Assembly (NCBI RefSeq): GCF_042477335.2 | Contig: NC_091262.1 | Coordinates: forward strand, 72,774,001 to 72,838,000 | Source: Ovis canadensis | Lineage: Eukaryota > Chordata > Mammalia > Artiodactyla > Bovidae | DNA length: 64,000 nucleotides | Direction of reading: 5' to 3' | Shown: positions 21,205-31,735 of the stretch, one piece after another | Layout of the letters: the number at the start of each line of letters is the position of its first letter | How positions within the stretch are numbered: position 1 is the stretch's first letter | The notes under the pieces: model-generated | Seen by the model: only the letters and a program-made list of their open reading frames with translations | The model's database searches: none | What the model was told of the DNA's origin: nothing | Made by a program: the position numbers and the translations under genes

Positions 21205-21880
21205 TCAAACAACACATGTTCATGGTCTCACAGCCCTGGAGGCTGGAAGGCCAAGGTCAAGGTGTCGGCAGGGCTGCTTGCCCTTGGCTTGTCTGTGATT
21301 GTCTCCTCCTCCTTCCTGTGTCCCCACATTTCTCGTGTGGTCATCCCTCATCTGCGTGTGTCTGTGTCCTAATCTTTTCTTTTTCTTTTTTAAAATCCTT
21401 GATTATATTTATTTTTAATTGAGTGATGATTGCTTTACAGTATTGGTTTGATTTCAGTCAATACATCAACGTGAATCAGCCATAGGTATACATATGTGCC
21501 CTCCTTCTTGGGCCTCGGTCCTGCGTCCCACCTTTTCCCAGCCCTCCGGGTTGTTATAGAGCCCCAGTTTGAGTGCCGTGAGTCACACAGCAAATTTCCA
21601 TTGGCTGTTTTCCGCATGTTAGTGTATCTGCTTCCATGCTGTTCTCTCCATTCATTTCACCCTCTCCTTCCTCTCCCACGCCCTTGTCCATAAATCTGTT
21701 CTCTAATCTTTTCTTTCAAGGACACCAGTCACATCTGATCAGGGCTCTGCTCCAAAGACCTCATTTTAACTTGACTGCCTCTTAAAGGCTCTGTCTCCAA
21801 ACGCAGTCACATTTGGGGGGTCTTGGGGTTCTGGACATCAGTGTATGGATTTGGGGGGCACAATTCAGCCCATCACCGAA
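21205..21880 (-). mobile_element. MLT1-type LTR fossil split by an L1 insertion
   Basis: Left part CATGGTCTCACAGCCCTGGA to GTGTCTGTGTCC; right part AAGGACACCAGTCACATCTG to GATTTGGGGGGCACAATTCA. The interruption at 21383-21702 carries a younger L1. Ancient, non-coding, broken. Confidence 0.65.
21383..21702 (-). mobile_element. L1_BT-type LINE 3' end with exact target-site duplication
   Basis: 5'-truncated ruminant L1 3' UTR in reverse orientation: T-rich left end, TGATTGCTTTACAGTATTGG, ACATCAACGTGAATCAGCCA, CACAGCAAATTTCCATTGGC. It is flanked by the identical 14-mer CTAATCTTTTCTTT at 21369-21382 and 21703-21716. Confidence 0.85.
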
Positions 21881-21905
21881 GAAGAGGGAAGTCTGGGAGC
21901 TCACA

Positions 21906-22110
21906 CTGTGTGTGTTAGTCGCTCAGTCGTGCCCGACTCTGCGATCCCGTGGACTGCAGCCCACCAGGCTCCTGTCCCATGGGATTTTCCAGGCAAGGAT
22001 ACTGGAGTGGGCTGCCATTTCCTGCTCCAGGGGATTTTCCCGACCCAGGGATTGAACCTGGGTCTCCTGCACTGCAGGCAGATTCTTTACTGACTGACCC
22101 ACCAGGGGAG
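21906..22110 (-). mobile_element. Bov-tA SINE with exact 15-bp duplication
   Basis: Reverse full-length copy between two identical 15-mers GTCTGGGAGCTCACA (21891-21905 and 22111-22125). A clean, fairly young insertion. Confidence 0.92.
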
Positions 22111-22125
22111 GTCTGGGAGCTCACA

Positions 22126-22803
22126 GTAAGAGGATAGAACTTCCTCAAGGGAGGAAGGTGCCTCTGATGAGGGACCGGGTGGCTTTGTGGGGTCCTAGAG
22201 CAGCTCCTGGGGAAGGAGAGGGAGACTGATGGTATCCTGTGTTCACGCGTGAAGCACAGGAGCCTGGCACTCTGCCCACCACCTGGGTGCTCTGAATGAG
22301 CAGGGACAAATCCAGGAGTATGGCTGAGACCACCGGGAGCAGTTACCCTGAGCTCATAGCAGGAAATGAGGTCTTGCAAATGCTACGCCCCAGCAAGAAA
22401 ATGGGGGAATAGGGGTCATTCAGGGATACAGGCTGCTCGGCTCCCAGTAACCTCAGAGCTGCTGAGCAGGCAGAATCCTCAGTCCCCTGTGACGGGTACT
22501 TCCCTATGGATGAGAAGCATCTTCTTGCCGGTACCCACATGGGTCTCACTCCTCTGCCTTGTCCTTCTCCCTGCCATAGATACCCACGTCCCCGAGCCTC
22601 TGTCCTTCCGCCCCTCTGGTGCTCTCTAAAACCTCACTCCCTCCCAGCCGCTGGGGTTCATCACTGCCCTCTGAGGCTGCTGGTGGGCGGGCACTGCCAC
22701 CGCCTTCGAAGGTCAGCCCTGCCCCTCATCTTGCGATCTTCTCGCCGAGAGGATGCGCTAGCCGCTGCCCTCTCTGAGGTCATCTTCCCACTCTCCCTTT
22801 CAG
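22126..22803. other. SERPINA5: SERPINA5 intron 1, 3' end: acceptor region
   Basis: No repeat recognised. It ends in the strong pyrimidine tract CATCTTCCCACTCTCCCTTT and CAG at 22801-22803, the acceptor for the first coding exon. An in-frame open stretch upstream (from 22506) crosses this acceptor and is taken as chance. Confidence 0.6.
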
Positions 22804-22820
22804 AACGGGGGTTAGCCACG

Positions 22821-23427
22821 ATGCGCCTCTGTCTCTTCCTGTGCCTGGTGCTCCTCGGGCCGCGGATGGCCACCCTCCGGCGCCCCCAAAAGAAGAAAAT
22901 CCAGGAGGTGCCGCCGGCGGCTACCACGGCGTCCCCGGGCAGCAGGGACTTTGTATTCGACCTCTACAGGACCTTGGCTGCAGCCGCCCCCGATCAGAAC
23001 ATCTTCTTCTCCCCTCTGAGCATCTCCCTGAGCCTGGCCATGCTCTCCCTGGGAGCTCGATCCAACACGAAAGTGCAGATCCTGGAAGGCCTGGGCATCG
23101 GCCCGGGGGAAGGCTCGGAGGAGGAGCTCCACGGCGCCTCTCAGAGGCTGCTGCGAGAGCTCCAGCAGCCCAGAGACAGCCTCCAGCTGAGCCTGGGCAA
23201 CGCCCTGTTCACCAAGCCCACGTTGCCCATCCAGGAGGCCTTCCTGGGTGCCATGAGGACTCTGTACCTGGCAGACACTTTCCCCACGGACTTTGAGAAC
23301 CCCGAAGGGGCCAAGAAGAATATCAACGATTACGTGGAAAAGCAAACGAAAGGCAAGATTGTGGACTTGATTAAGAGCCTGGATGGCACCCAGGTCATGG
23401 TCATGGTGAATTACATTTTCTTTAAAG
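22821..23427 (+). CDS. SERPINA5: SERPINA5 coding exon 1 of 4 (residues 1-202)
   Basis: Encodes the signal peptide MRLCLFLCLVLL, the basic N-terminal tail and the serpin core through INDYVEKQTKGKIVDLI and VMVNYIFFK. It ends AAAG/GTAAGA, phase 1. It is GC-rich compared with its surroundings. The exon itself starts at 22804. Confidence 0.95.
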
Positions 23428-26400
23428 GTAAGACCCTTGGGCTTGAATCTGAACTTCCTCTTTGCAGATGCTTTTTGTCAAAAACAAACAAACAAAACAA
23501 AAGAACCCCAGTCCCTCTAAAACAAAACAAAAGACGGAACAGAACCAGTTCCCACACACATAAAAGAGTGGGAGTGGGTTTAGTACTCTCTGGGCCCTGG
23601 TGATAGAATGAAGTCAGTAGTCAGCCGGGTGAGACGATGCCTTCTTAGCCTTCTTGGTGCGTATGTGTGTGTTTAGCTGCTTCAGTTGGGTTGGACTCTG
23701 CGTAGGCTGCCTGGCTCCTCTGTTCATGGGATTCTACGGACGAGAATACCAGAGTGGGTTGCCATGCCCCCCTCCAGGGGATCTTCCTGACCCGGGAATT
23801 AAATCTGCATCTCCTGCATTGCAGGCAGATTCTTTACTGCTGAGCCACCAGGGAAGCCCCTCTTAGTGCCTAAGGTGATATGAAGAACCTGATGCTGTTT
23901 CCTCCACTGGGGAAAAGCTGGTTCCTTTTTGGGCCCCCAGGAATACTTAAAGCCACAGCATCCACATAAACTCTGAAGCATGAGTTTGTCAAGGCCACAA
24001 TGCCAAAGAAACGGACACCATGGCTACTCAGGGAAGGACTGTGGGTCTTAGATGTGCCTTAGAGGGCTTTTGCCAGCTCCTCCGAGGTACCCACATCCTC
24101 ACCTCTGTGCCCTCCTAGGAGCTGGTTCCTTAGCCCAGAAGTTCTGGGACAAGAACCTATTCCTCCGAATTGTCTTCTCTGCCCCCCCCCCCCCCTTGAG
24201 AGTCAGACTCCCCATCTGTCTCCCTGGCATTTCTTGTCAATATCCCTACTCATCTCAGCTTGTATGCCTGCTTCTCCTTCTAGATGCTGAGTCCTGAGCA
24301 CCCTAGATGGGGCCTGACTGAGGATAGAGAGGGGAGTGAGAAGAAAAGGAGAGAGGAAACTAGTTAAATTGGTACCCAACCCCCCTACCTGTGGTCACAG
24401 AGAGTGAGGATCAAGCTTGCCTTCTAAGAGTTCTTGTCCTCATGTCCAGGTCTAGGCTTCAGAGGACAGCTGTGGAGTAAGCTAACTGGTCCATGGGCGT
24501 CGGATCTATATTTGATAACTGCTAAGAAGATGAAAGCAATTACTTGTATCACTTTGAACAAAATACCCATATGAAACAGACAGAGCAAGAAGCACAACCA
24601 AAGACTTCCCAGCAGGAAAAATCATGGTGTTTTGAGGACCCTTACGAACTTTTCTTCCAAACCTAGATTGAAATTCAATATTGGGAAAAGAGTGGAAAAG
24701 AGAAGAACTCACCCTCTTCACTGGGATATGTGAGCTTGAGTACCAACATCAGAGAATCAGACGAACAGCATTTAGGGTCAAGGGTGTCTGAAAACATGAA
24801 AACCAACCTCCTTGTTTTGCAAAGGTGGGAGGATAGCCCCACAAAGTTCTAGTCTGTCCCCTGAATTAAGAAGGGGCTTGTCTTTATATTGAAGAGGATT
24901 TGCTGTCACTTCTCCCAATGATACTGCTCTAAAGAGGATGCTCTCTGGTAGGTTTACTGTGAATACACTTTTCATTGGTGGCTGACAATTTCTTCCTTTT
25001 CCATTTTAATATGTAGCTAAGTGGGAGACAAGCTTCAACCTCAAAAGCACCCACGAGCAGGACTTCTACGTGACCCCGGAGACGGTGGTGCGGGTCCCCA
25101 TGATGAAACAACAGGACCAGTTTTACTACCTCCTGGACCGAAACCTCTCCTGCAAGGTGGTGGGGGTCCCCTACCAAGGGAACGCCACTGCCTTCTTCAT
25201 CCTCCCCCGCGAGGGGGACATGGAGCAGGTGGAAAATGGCCTGAAGGAAAAAACACTGAAGAAGTGGCTCAGGATGCCCATGAAGAGGTATTCTTCACAT
25301 TACGCTGGGCCAGCCTGCTGCGGCACACCCACAGGGCCACACGGCAGTGGTGGGAGGACTCACCTGGCCCAGGACCTGCCTCCAAGCCCAGAAGCATCAT
25401 GTGATATCCCGGCTCTGGGGCCTGAGTCAGCTAGCTGGAGGGCGCAGGGCTGGAAGCTGGGTTATCTGGTGGGACATCTGAGTGGGCAGTGACCGCTGGG
25501 GACAGCTCAGGTCCAAGTCCAGAGTGGGATGGGTTCCATCCTAGGCAACAGGTTGGAGGAGCATTAGGAAACCTAGAGATAGCAGGAATATGAGCCAGTG
25601 CTCTAGGAAAGTCTAAGAAAAGGTCCTCTTCTCTTTCCAGGCGGCTTGAGCTTTATCTTCCGAAGTTCTCTATCGAGGGCTCCTATCAGCTGGAGGAAGT
25701 CCTCCCCAAGCTGGGGATCAGAGACGTCTTCACCTCCAATGCTGACCTGACCGGCATCTCCAACCACTCCAGCATCTGGCTGTCTGAGGTGAGCCTAGAA
25801 GCTCCTGAGCACCTGCTTCCAGAAACTTCTATCCTTTTCTGTTATATTCTACTCCATTCTATTCACCCCATCCCTCATTCCAAATTCTCTCTCTCTCCCT
25901 CTCCTCTTTTCCCTCAAGAAGCAAAGATTTCACTTTGCCTCTTGTCCTCTGAGCAGTGGGAAGCTATCCAGCGCCGTGTTTTGCAGAAGGTGGATTGTCT
26001 TAAGCAATCAAACTTAAGAATCAGATGCTGACTCCTTCATTGACTGCGTGACCTCCAGCAATTACTAGACCTCTCTGAGCCTCCCTTCTGTCTATAAACT
26101 CGGAGAGTCACACCCTTGCTGTGAGAGGCAGTGAGAATTCAATGAAAGACACGCGAGCACTCACCCCTAAGCCCTCGGGGCCCAGTAGTTGCTCCGTTAC
26201 CTCATCTCCTATCTGCTTCATGGCTCAGGAGCACAGAGATTCAGACGGTGGTGCCATCGGCAGAAGCTTCGCTGTTTCCCCCGATGGCATCTCCCTGCCC
26301 CTGGTGGCTCCGTGACGCCTGATGTCTCCCCCATAGATGGTGCATAAAGCCGTAGTGGAGGTGGATGAGTCTGGAACCCAAGCGGCTGCAGCCACAGGGA

Positions 26401-26525
26401 CAGTCATCACGTTCAAATCTGCCCGACTGGGCTCTCAAAGAATAGTCTTCAACAGGCCCTTTCTGATGCTCATTGTGGAGAACAGCAAACACATCCTTTT
26501 CTTCGGCAAAGTGACTCGCCCTTGA
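22821..26525 (+). CDS. SERPINA5: SERPINA5, protein C inhibitor (four coding exons)
   Basis: Secreted clade A serpin. In other mammals it inhibits activated protein C, plasma and tissue kallikreins, urokinase and acrosin, and heparin modulates it. Coding exons are 22821-23427, 25017-25287, 25641-25788 and 26337-26525, joining in frame to 404 residues (human about 406). The first about 19 residues form a hydrophobic signal peptide. A basic segment RRPQKKK follows, then DFVFDLYR, NIFFSPLSISLSLAMLSLGA, the helix H heparin-binding stretch KTLKKWLRMPMKRR (about 279-292), and hinge GTQAAAATGT (355-364). The loop reads FKSAR, so Lys369 sits where human PCI has its P1 Arg. N-glycosylation sequons occur at NLS, NAT and NHS. 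The start follows a 17-nt leader after the acceptor and matches human MQLFLLLCLVLL. All splice sites are GT-AG. It lies between the SERPINA4 pseudogene and SERPINA3. Confidence 0.95.
23655..23861 (-). mobile_element. Bov-tA SINE in SERPINA5 intron
   Basis: Reverse copy: TTAGCTGCTTCAGTTGGGTT to TTTACTGCTGAGCCACCAGG and GAAGCCCC. TCTTAGCC and TCTTAGTGCC at the flanks suggest an imperfect duplication. Confidence 0.88.
23862..25016. other. SERPINA5: SERPINA5 intron, remaining part
   Basis: Contains a C homopolymer at about 24183-24194 and otherwise no recognised exon, RNA or repeat. Confidence 0.5.
25017..25287 (+). CDS. SERPINA5: SERPINA5 coding exon 2 of 4 (residues 203-293)
   Basis: Acceptor ATATGTAG. 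Encodes AKWETSFNLKST, YVTPETVVRVPMMKQQDQ, YLLDRNLSCKVVGVPYQG and the helix H basic cluster. Donor AG/GTATTC. 271 nt, identical in length to the matching SERPINA3 exon. Confidence 0.95.
25641..25788 (+). CDS. SERPINA5: SERPINA5 coding exon 3 of 4 (residues 293-342)
   Basis: Acceptor CTTTCCAG. Encodes [19 protein letters not shown], then VFTSNADLTGISNHSS and WLSE. Donor GAG/GTGAGC, phase 0. Confidence 0.95.
26337..26525 (+). CDS. SERPINA5: SERPINA5 coding exon 4 of 4 (reactive loop, residues 343-404)
   Basis: Acceptor CCCCCATAG. Encodes MVHKAVVEVDESGTQAAAA, loop VITFKSARLGSQRI, then FNRPFLMLIVEN and ILFFGKVTRP with TGA at 26523-26525. The small-residue hinge needed for an inhibitory serpin is intact. 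Confidence 0.95.
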   Translation: MVHKAVVEVDESGTQAAAATGTVITFKSARLGSQRIVFNRPFLMLIVENSKHILFFGKVTRP

Positions 26526-26739
26526 AATGAGGATTTCTCAAGGAGCCTCCATAGCAGAAGATGAGTGTGCATGATGGCTGTCTGTCTGCTGGGAGCTGCT
26601 GATTTACGCAGGTTTGGTTGACTAACGAGGCTCCCACAAATCATAATATTAAGAATATCATCAAAACAGTGATGATTGCTTCTTTTCACATGATTGCAAG
26701 ACATGAGTGCCTTGGAGAACATTTGGTTTTGCCCTTGCC

Positions 26740-26840
26740 TTTCATCAGTGGAGATTAGTGCTGAGGCCCAGAGAGGTTGGTGACTTGCCCAAGGTCACAC
26801 AGCATGTTAGTGGCAGACAGAAGCCCAGAATCCAAGCACC
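26740..26840 (+). mobile_element. MIR SINE fragment
   Basis: GAGGCCCAGAGAGGTTGGTG, CTTGCCCAAGGTCACACAGC, GTTAGTGGCAGACAGAAG are classic MIR core words. Confidence 0.8.
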
Positions 26841-27346
26841 TGTTACCCAGCCCAACACCACCAATTTCTGCAGGAGCATTGTTCCAGTAGATATTTCCAA
26901 CAGGAAGTGTATCCGTAAGCCTAGCTTCCCACCTGTTGGCAGTGCCAGCTATCCGTTCATCGTGGCTTGGAAAAAAATGCTGGGATGGGAGTATGAAATC
27001 GGGCTTCTGTCCCAGCTATGTGACTTTGGGTAATACTATCCCTCTCTGGACATCAGTTTCCCCATGTCAAGTCAGGGACTGAAGAATCCTTGAAATCATA
27101 TAAAAAGGCTAGAATGTTCCCCACCAATCACTGTTGATTTCAATGCATTTGAGTGCCACTCATCTTTTAAGAAAAGCAGGCGGACAGCAGGGTAGACATG
27201 GCCAACCCAGGACTGTACTGTCCTGTGGGTTAAGTTACAACCTCGTGGGCTTGGCTGGGTGTGGAAGAATGGAGGCCTGACGCGAATACTAGAGTGTCAT
27301 TTGAAGACCCTAATGACTAACCGTGGATTTTAGTGTCAGCAATAAC

Positions 27347-27352
27347 AATAAA
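27347..27352 (+). terminator. SERPINA5: Poly(A) signal AATAAA, likely SERPINA5
   Basis: AATAAAGCA in sense orientation about 820 bp after the SERPINA5 stop, followed by a TGAGTGTCATTGTTCTTCTG stretch that could serve as the downstream U/GU-rich element. Confidence 0.55.
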
Positions 27353-27429
27353 GCATTTTGCAAACACTGAGTGTCATTGTTCTTCTGGAGGCAGCGCTGG
27401 GAATGGCGACATTCCTAGCTTACCATGTT

Positions 27430-27625
27430 CTAGGACCAATGCTAGCTGCTTCACCTGGATCATTAGACTTACCCTTCACAATATCCAGTACCAGTCAGGT
27501 ACTCCTCTTATTCCCATTTTACAGATAGGGAAGGTGAGCCTTGTTGGCAACAGGTAATTTCTCCAGTCACGCAGCTCCTTGGTGGTGGAGGCAGGATTGG
27601 ACACTGGGAGTGTGGCCTCAGGACC
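27430..27625 (-). mobile_element. MIR SINE
   Basis: TTAGACTTACCCTTCACAAT, TCCCATTTTACAGATAGGGA, GGAGGCAGGATTGGACACTG: MIR order. Confidence 0.65.
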
Positions 27626-29108
27626 TCCCTCTCAGCCCTGGGCTCTGCTGCAGAGCAGACATGACCCTGAAACAGAAGCCCAGGTCAAGTGCATCAGGGC
27701 GCCAGCTCCGCTGTCATCCAGGGAGGCTCAGTCTCCTCCTTCACGAGTCCCATCATGCTCCCCTGTCTGTCAGAGGAAGGGGATCAGGCACATTCCAGCA
27801 TCAAGGAGTGAATGAGTGAAGGAGTCCTTCACTTATTCTCAGACGGTCCCCTAATTCACTGCCCCCAGGTCTGACCCGTGAGTGCCTGTCACCCCACCCT
27901 GCATGCCCATGGCTTGCTTTTCATGAGCCTGTGCCCAGGGCTCTGACACCAGACCCTTGCCTGTGTGGCAGGTGTGTGCCCCTTAGAACTAAGGTCAGAA
28001 CCCTGAGCTTTGACCATCCCCTGATGTATGAGCACTTACTATGTGCTGGCCACATTTTGCATCTGTGATCTCTGATCCTTCGACAACCCTGCATGCCTAC
28101 CAGAGTCCCTATCTCACAGAGGACAGCCTGAGTGCATGCCCAGAGCCCTCCAGTGAGAGGCACAGGCTCAGAGACCCAGATGGCATGAGTATTGGGCGGC
28201 GGCAGGACAGAGGCTGCAACCAGCACCAGGCAGCTTGTCCTTGTGTGTGTGCCTCGGGCTTGGGAATCTGGGGAGGATGGGGCCTGACCTGCTCCTGGGT
28301 GCCTTTTCCTTTCGTAACACCTGGTCTTTTTTTTTTTTTTGCAAATATTTCTCTCAGCGTTGACTCAGCCAGTCCAAGGTCAGGGGGAGGCCCTGACTAT
28401 ACCACGTGTGTCAGGCCAAGGTCCAGCGCTGTCTAAAGTTCGCTCAGCAAATAGTCACTAAATGCCCCCGTGTGGGGGCCCGGCCCAGGCTCGGGGCGGC
28501 TGATTTGGGGTGGCCTGGAGGGAAACTCTGAGCTGGGAGTCAGCACTGCTCACGTAAGTCAATTGTCTCACCATCCTGGAATGAACAGATTGATAGAGCC
28601 ACTCAGAGAGAGAAGGAGTGTTAAGTTCTGAGGGCACAGGCAAGGCTTTTGCCAAAGAAGTGACTTGAAGTGAGCAGATAGGGCTTCACGGGCAGCAGAT
28701 TCGGGTTCAGGGCTGGGCCGTCTGCCCGGGGGAACAGCTGGAGCAGAGTGTGGCTGAGGAAGCTGCAGTGCTCTTGGGAGATGGTGGAGGCTTCAGCTTG
28801 GACCAGGGCTGCCATGGGAAGGAGAGCAAGGAGGCAAGAGGGGGCGATTCTTGTGGTCCAGTGACAGGGACCCTGGACACTTCTCTTTCATCCTGAGCTT
28901 CAGGGTAGTTTGACCATCCTCTCCACACCTAAGCCACTCCCTGGACCCCTTCCGGGCCCTCGCTCTTCCATCTGTGTGTCTGTAGATGCTTCGCGAAGCC
29001 CTTTAGGGGGTGCTTTCACACCCATCCACACCTGCTCCTCCATCGGCCCCACCAGACCTGTCTTATAGGTGCTGCATAATAGGCGTGGCTGTCCCCATCT
29101 GGGGCCTT
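27626..29108. other. Intergenic SERPINA5-SERPINA3, no gene seen
   Basis: A MIR-like piece lies at about 28020-28200 (ATGAGCACTTACTATGTGCT) and a poly-T tract at 28327-28340. No exon is recognised. Confidence 0.45.
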
Positions 29109-29330
29109 CCCAGCTGGCACTAGTGGTAAAGAACCCGCCTGCCAATGCAGGAGATGTAAGAGACGCAGGTTCGACCCCTGGTTCAGGTAGATCCCCTGGA
29201 GGAGGGCATGGCAACCTACTCCAGTATTCTTGCCTGGAGAATCCCTTGGACAGAGGAGCCTTTTGGGCTACAGTCCATAAGATCAAAAAGAATCGGACAC
29301 GACCGAAGCAACTAGGCATGCACAGACACC
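29109..29330 (+). mobile_element. Bov-tA SINE
   Basis: Forward: CCCAGCTGGCACTAGTGGTA, GCCAATGCAGGAGATGTAAG, ACTCCAGTATTCTTGCCTGG, GAATCGGACACGACCGAAGC. Confidence 0.9.
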
Positions 29331-29353
29331 CACCTCTGGACCTTCTTTCTTAG

Positions 29354-29935
29354 CCCTTGTATTCATTTTCTGGGGTTGCTATAACAAAATCCCACAGATG
29401 GGGCAGCTTGACAACAGACATGTATTATCTCACAGTCCTGGAGGCTGGAAGTCTGAGATCAGGTGTCTTCAGGGCTGTTTCTCTCCGAGGGCTCTCTTCC
29501 GTGTCTGTAGATGGCAGTCTTCTCTCTGTGTCCTCGCATGGGCTTCCCTGAGCATGTGTCCTTCTTAATCTTCTCCCCTTCCAATCTCCACCAGTCATAT
29601 CGGATGGTAGTAGTGCTAGTCGCTCGGTTGTGTCTGACTCTTTGCAACCCCATGGGCTGTCCATGGGATTCTCCAGGCAAGAATACTAGAGTGGGTAGCC
29701 ATTCCCTTCTCCAGAGGATCTTCCCAACCCAGGGATTGAACCCAGGTCTCCTGCACTGCAGGCGTTTTCTTTACCATCTGAGCTACCAGGGATGCCCATA
29801 TTGGATGGGGACCCACCTTAATTTTAATTTAATCACCCTTTTAAAGATGCCACCTTTGTATATAGTCACGTTCTGAGGTACTGGGGTTAGGATTTCAGCC
29901 TATGAGCTGGGAGGGGGACACATTTCAAGCCGTAG
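29354..29935 (-). mobile_element. MLT1-type LTR fossil split by a Bov-tA
   Basis: Left part TTTTCTGGGGTTGCTATAAC to CCACCAGTC; right part TATTGGATGGGGACCCACCT to GGGTTAGGATTTCAGCC. Ancient, non-coding, broken; part of its right end is repeated in the tandem duplication that follows. Confidence 0.65.
29608..29796 (-). mobile_element. Bov-tA SINE inside MLT1
   Basis: Reverse copy flanked by CATATCGGATGG (29596-29607) and CATATTGGATGG (29797-29808), 11 of 12 matching. Confidence 0.9.
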
Positions 29936-30320
29936 CCGTCACCCATCTTTGAGCTCCTTGGCCGCTGTTGCCAAATTCACTGCTGTTCTTAGCAACCCAC
30001 GTTTGCTTCCCTCTCTGACCAAATGCACTCTGATGCTCTTCCCCTGTGGACTTCAGAGAGTGGTGGACCCACCCTAATTTTAACTTAATCACCCTTTTAA
30101 AGATGCCACCTTTGCATATAGCCACATTCTGAGGTACCGGGGTTAGGGCTTTAACATATGGATTTGGTCAGGACACAGCTCAAACCATAGCAGTCACCCA
30201 TCTTTGAGTTCCTTGGAAGCTGTTGCCAGATTCACTGCTATCCTTAGGAACCCATGTTCACTTCCTCTCTGACTATATGCACTCTGAGGCCCTCCCCGCT
30301 GTGGACTTCAGAGAGCAGAG
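29811..30320 (+). repeat. Tandem duplication, two units of about 256 bp
   Basis: Unit 1 starts at ACCCACCTTAATTTTAATTT (29811), unit 2 at ACCCACCCTAATTTTAACTT (30067). Both run through CACCCATCTTTGAG and on to GTGGACTTCAGAGAG. The match continues beyond the LTR end into ordinary flank, so this is a local duplication and not two insertions. The two units differ at many positions. Confidence 0.85.
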
Positions 30321-30614
30321 GAATGGTTCAAGGGCCCAAGATTTCTTCCCCCACCATTCCCGGCAGAAATCCAGACCAGAAAGAATGACCTTGGTCTCCA
30401 GAGAAAGCACTTCACACCCCATGGAACAACCTTGGCTAGCCTACCCTTGTTTATTTAACTCTATCATTTGAAGGCTACTGTTCAAGGGGTTCCTACAGGG
30501 AATCAGGCAGGGAGCTAGGACAAAGATGTAAATGGTGAGCCTAGCTGATCCAGGCTTAGGCAATAACCAGGCATGCACACAAATACACAAAATCACAAAC
30601 TGTAATGAGGGCTA

Positions 30615-30830
30615 TCCTTTTGTTCCCAGATGTTTATTAAATATCCCTTGGAACTGCTCCTGGTACTGGAGATAAATGAAAAAATCAACAAAGATCTCTG
30701 CTCTGGGCTACATTCTAGCATGGAAAGACAATAACAACAAAAAAGAGAGAAAAAAATCAAAAAGTAAAATATGTCACATTGTCAGGTGATGACAAAGTGC
30801 TATGGAGTGTGAGTTTGACAGTCAGAGCAT
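30615..30830 (+). mobile_element. L2 LINE fragment
   Basis: GGAACTGCTCCTGGTACTGG, CTCTGGGCTACATTCTAGCA and GATGACAAAGTGCTATGGAG follow the L2 3' pattern. Confidence 0.5.
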
Positions 30831-30989
30831 AGGAAGTGCAGAATACAGGAGAGAGACTTGACATCCATGAACTTGGGTTATGGAGCTTGACTCTATGATC
30901 AATGTCAGCTTCATCAGTGGTGTGGCGTGTTATCATCTTGGGTTCTCTGATATGGAGTGACTAGAAAGGAGCATTGCCTTGGTGGGATC

Positions 30990-31735
30990 TTCCCCCAAAC
31001 ACATCACCTCCTCACTCTGATCATGAGAAAACACCATATAGACCACAGCTGAGAGACCTTCAACAAAATACCTGACCAGCCCTACTCTTCAAAAGTGTCA
31101 AGGTCACACAAAGCAAGGAAAGCCTGATGCTATGAATTGAAGGTTTGTGTTCCCTCAAAATTCACATGTTGAGGTCCTCACCCTGCAATGTGATGGTGTT
31201 AGAAGGTGGTGCCATCCGGAGGTGACTAGGTCATGAGGGTGGAGCCCTCATGAATGGGATTAGTGCCCTTAAAAGAGACACAAGAGCTCTCTCTTGTCCC
31301 TTCCCACATGAGGACATAAGCAGAAGAGAGTCCTCACCTGACTATGCTGCTTCCTGATCTCAGCCTGGATGTTCAGCCTCCAAAACTATAAAGAGAATTT
31401 CTACCGTGTATAAGTCACTCAGCCTGTGGTAGTCTGTTACGGCAGCAGGACAGTTTCAGAGACCTAAAAACTGTCACAGGCCAGGTGAAACTAAGGTGAC
31501 CTGGAAACTGAGTATAATGTGGTTTCCTGGATAGCATACTGGAGGAGAAAAAGGACATTAGTGGAAAAAGTGAAATCCCAAAGAGTATACCATGCCAAAG
31601 TTCGCTCCTTGGTTTTCAGAAATATGCCACAGCTACATAAGATGTTTATGTCTCAAGAGCTCTCTTCACTGTCATCACAGCTTCTCTGTACATCTAAAAT
31701 TGTTTCAAACTAGAAAATTGACTTTTTCAGTGAGA
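30990..31735 (+). mobile_element. L1M-type LINE 3' end split by an MLT1 LTR
   Basis: Left ACCTTCAACAAAATACCTGA to AAGCAAGGAAAGCCTGATG; right AACTGTCACAGGCCAGGTGA, AAAAGGACATTAGTGGAAAA, CTGTACATCTAAAATTGTTT. An old mammalian L1 3' UTR. Confidence 0.6.
31125..31465 (+). mobile_element. MLT1-type LTR fossil inside L1M
   Basis: ATGAATTGAAGGTTTGTGTT, CCTCACCCTGCAATGTGATG, GATGTTCAGCCTCCAAAACT, GTGGTAGTCTGTTACGGCAG: a forward solo LTR. Ancient and broken. Confidence 0.65.

Larger units (their letters stand above)
26526..27352 (+). other. SERPINA5: SERPINA5 3' UTR region to poly(A) signal
   Basis: The first convincing AATAAA downstream of the stop is at 27347-27352. The intervening 820 bp contains a MIR (26740-26840). 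The UTR end is inferred; an earlier weaker signal could be used. Confidence 0.5.

Noticed and set aside
22506-22820. In-frame open extension upstream of the SERPINA5 ATG
   Set aside because: It runs across a strong acceptor at 22801-22803, and the sequence after it has no serpin or signal features. The ATG at 22821 begins a normal signal peptide matching the family.
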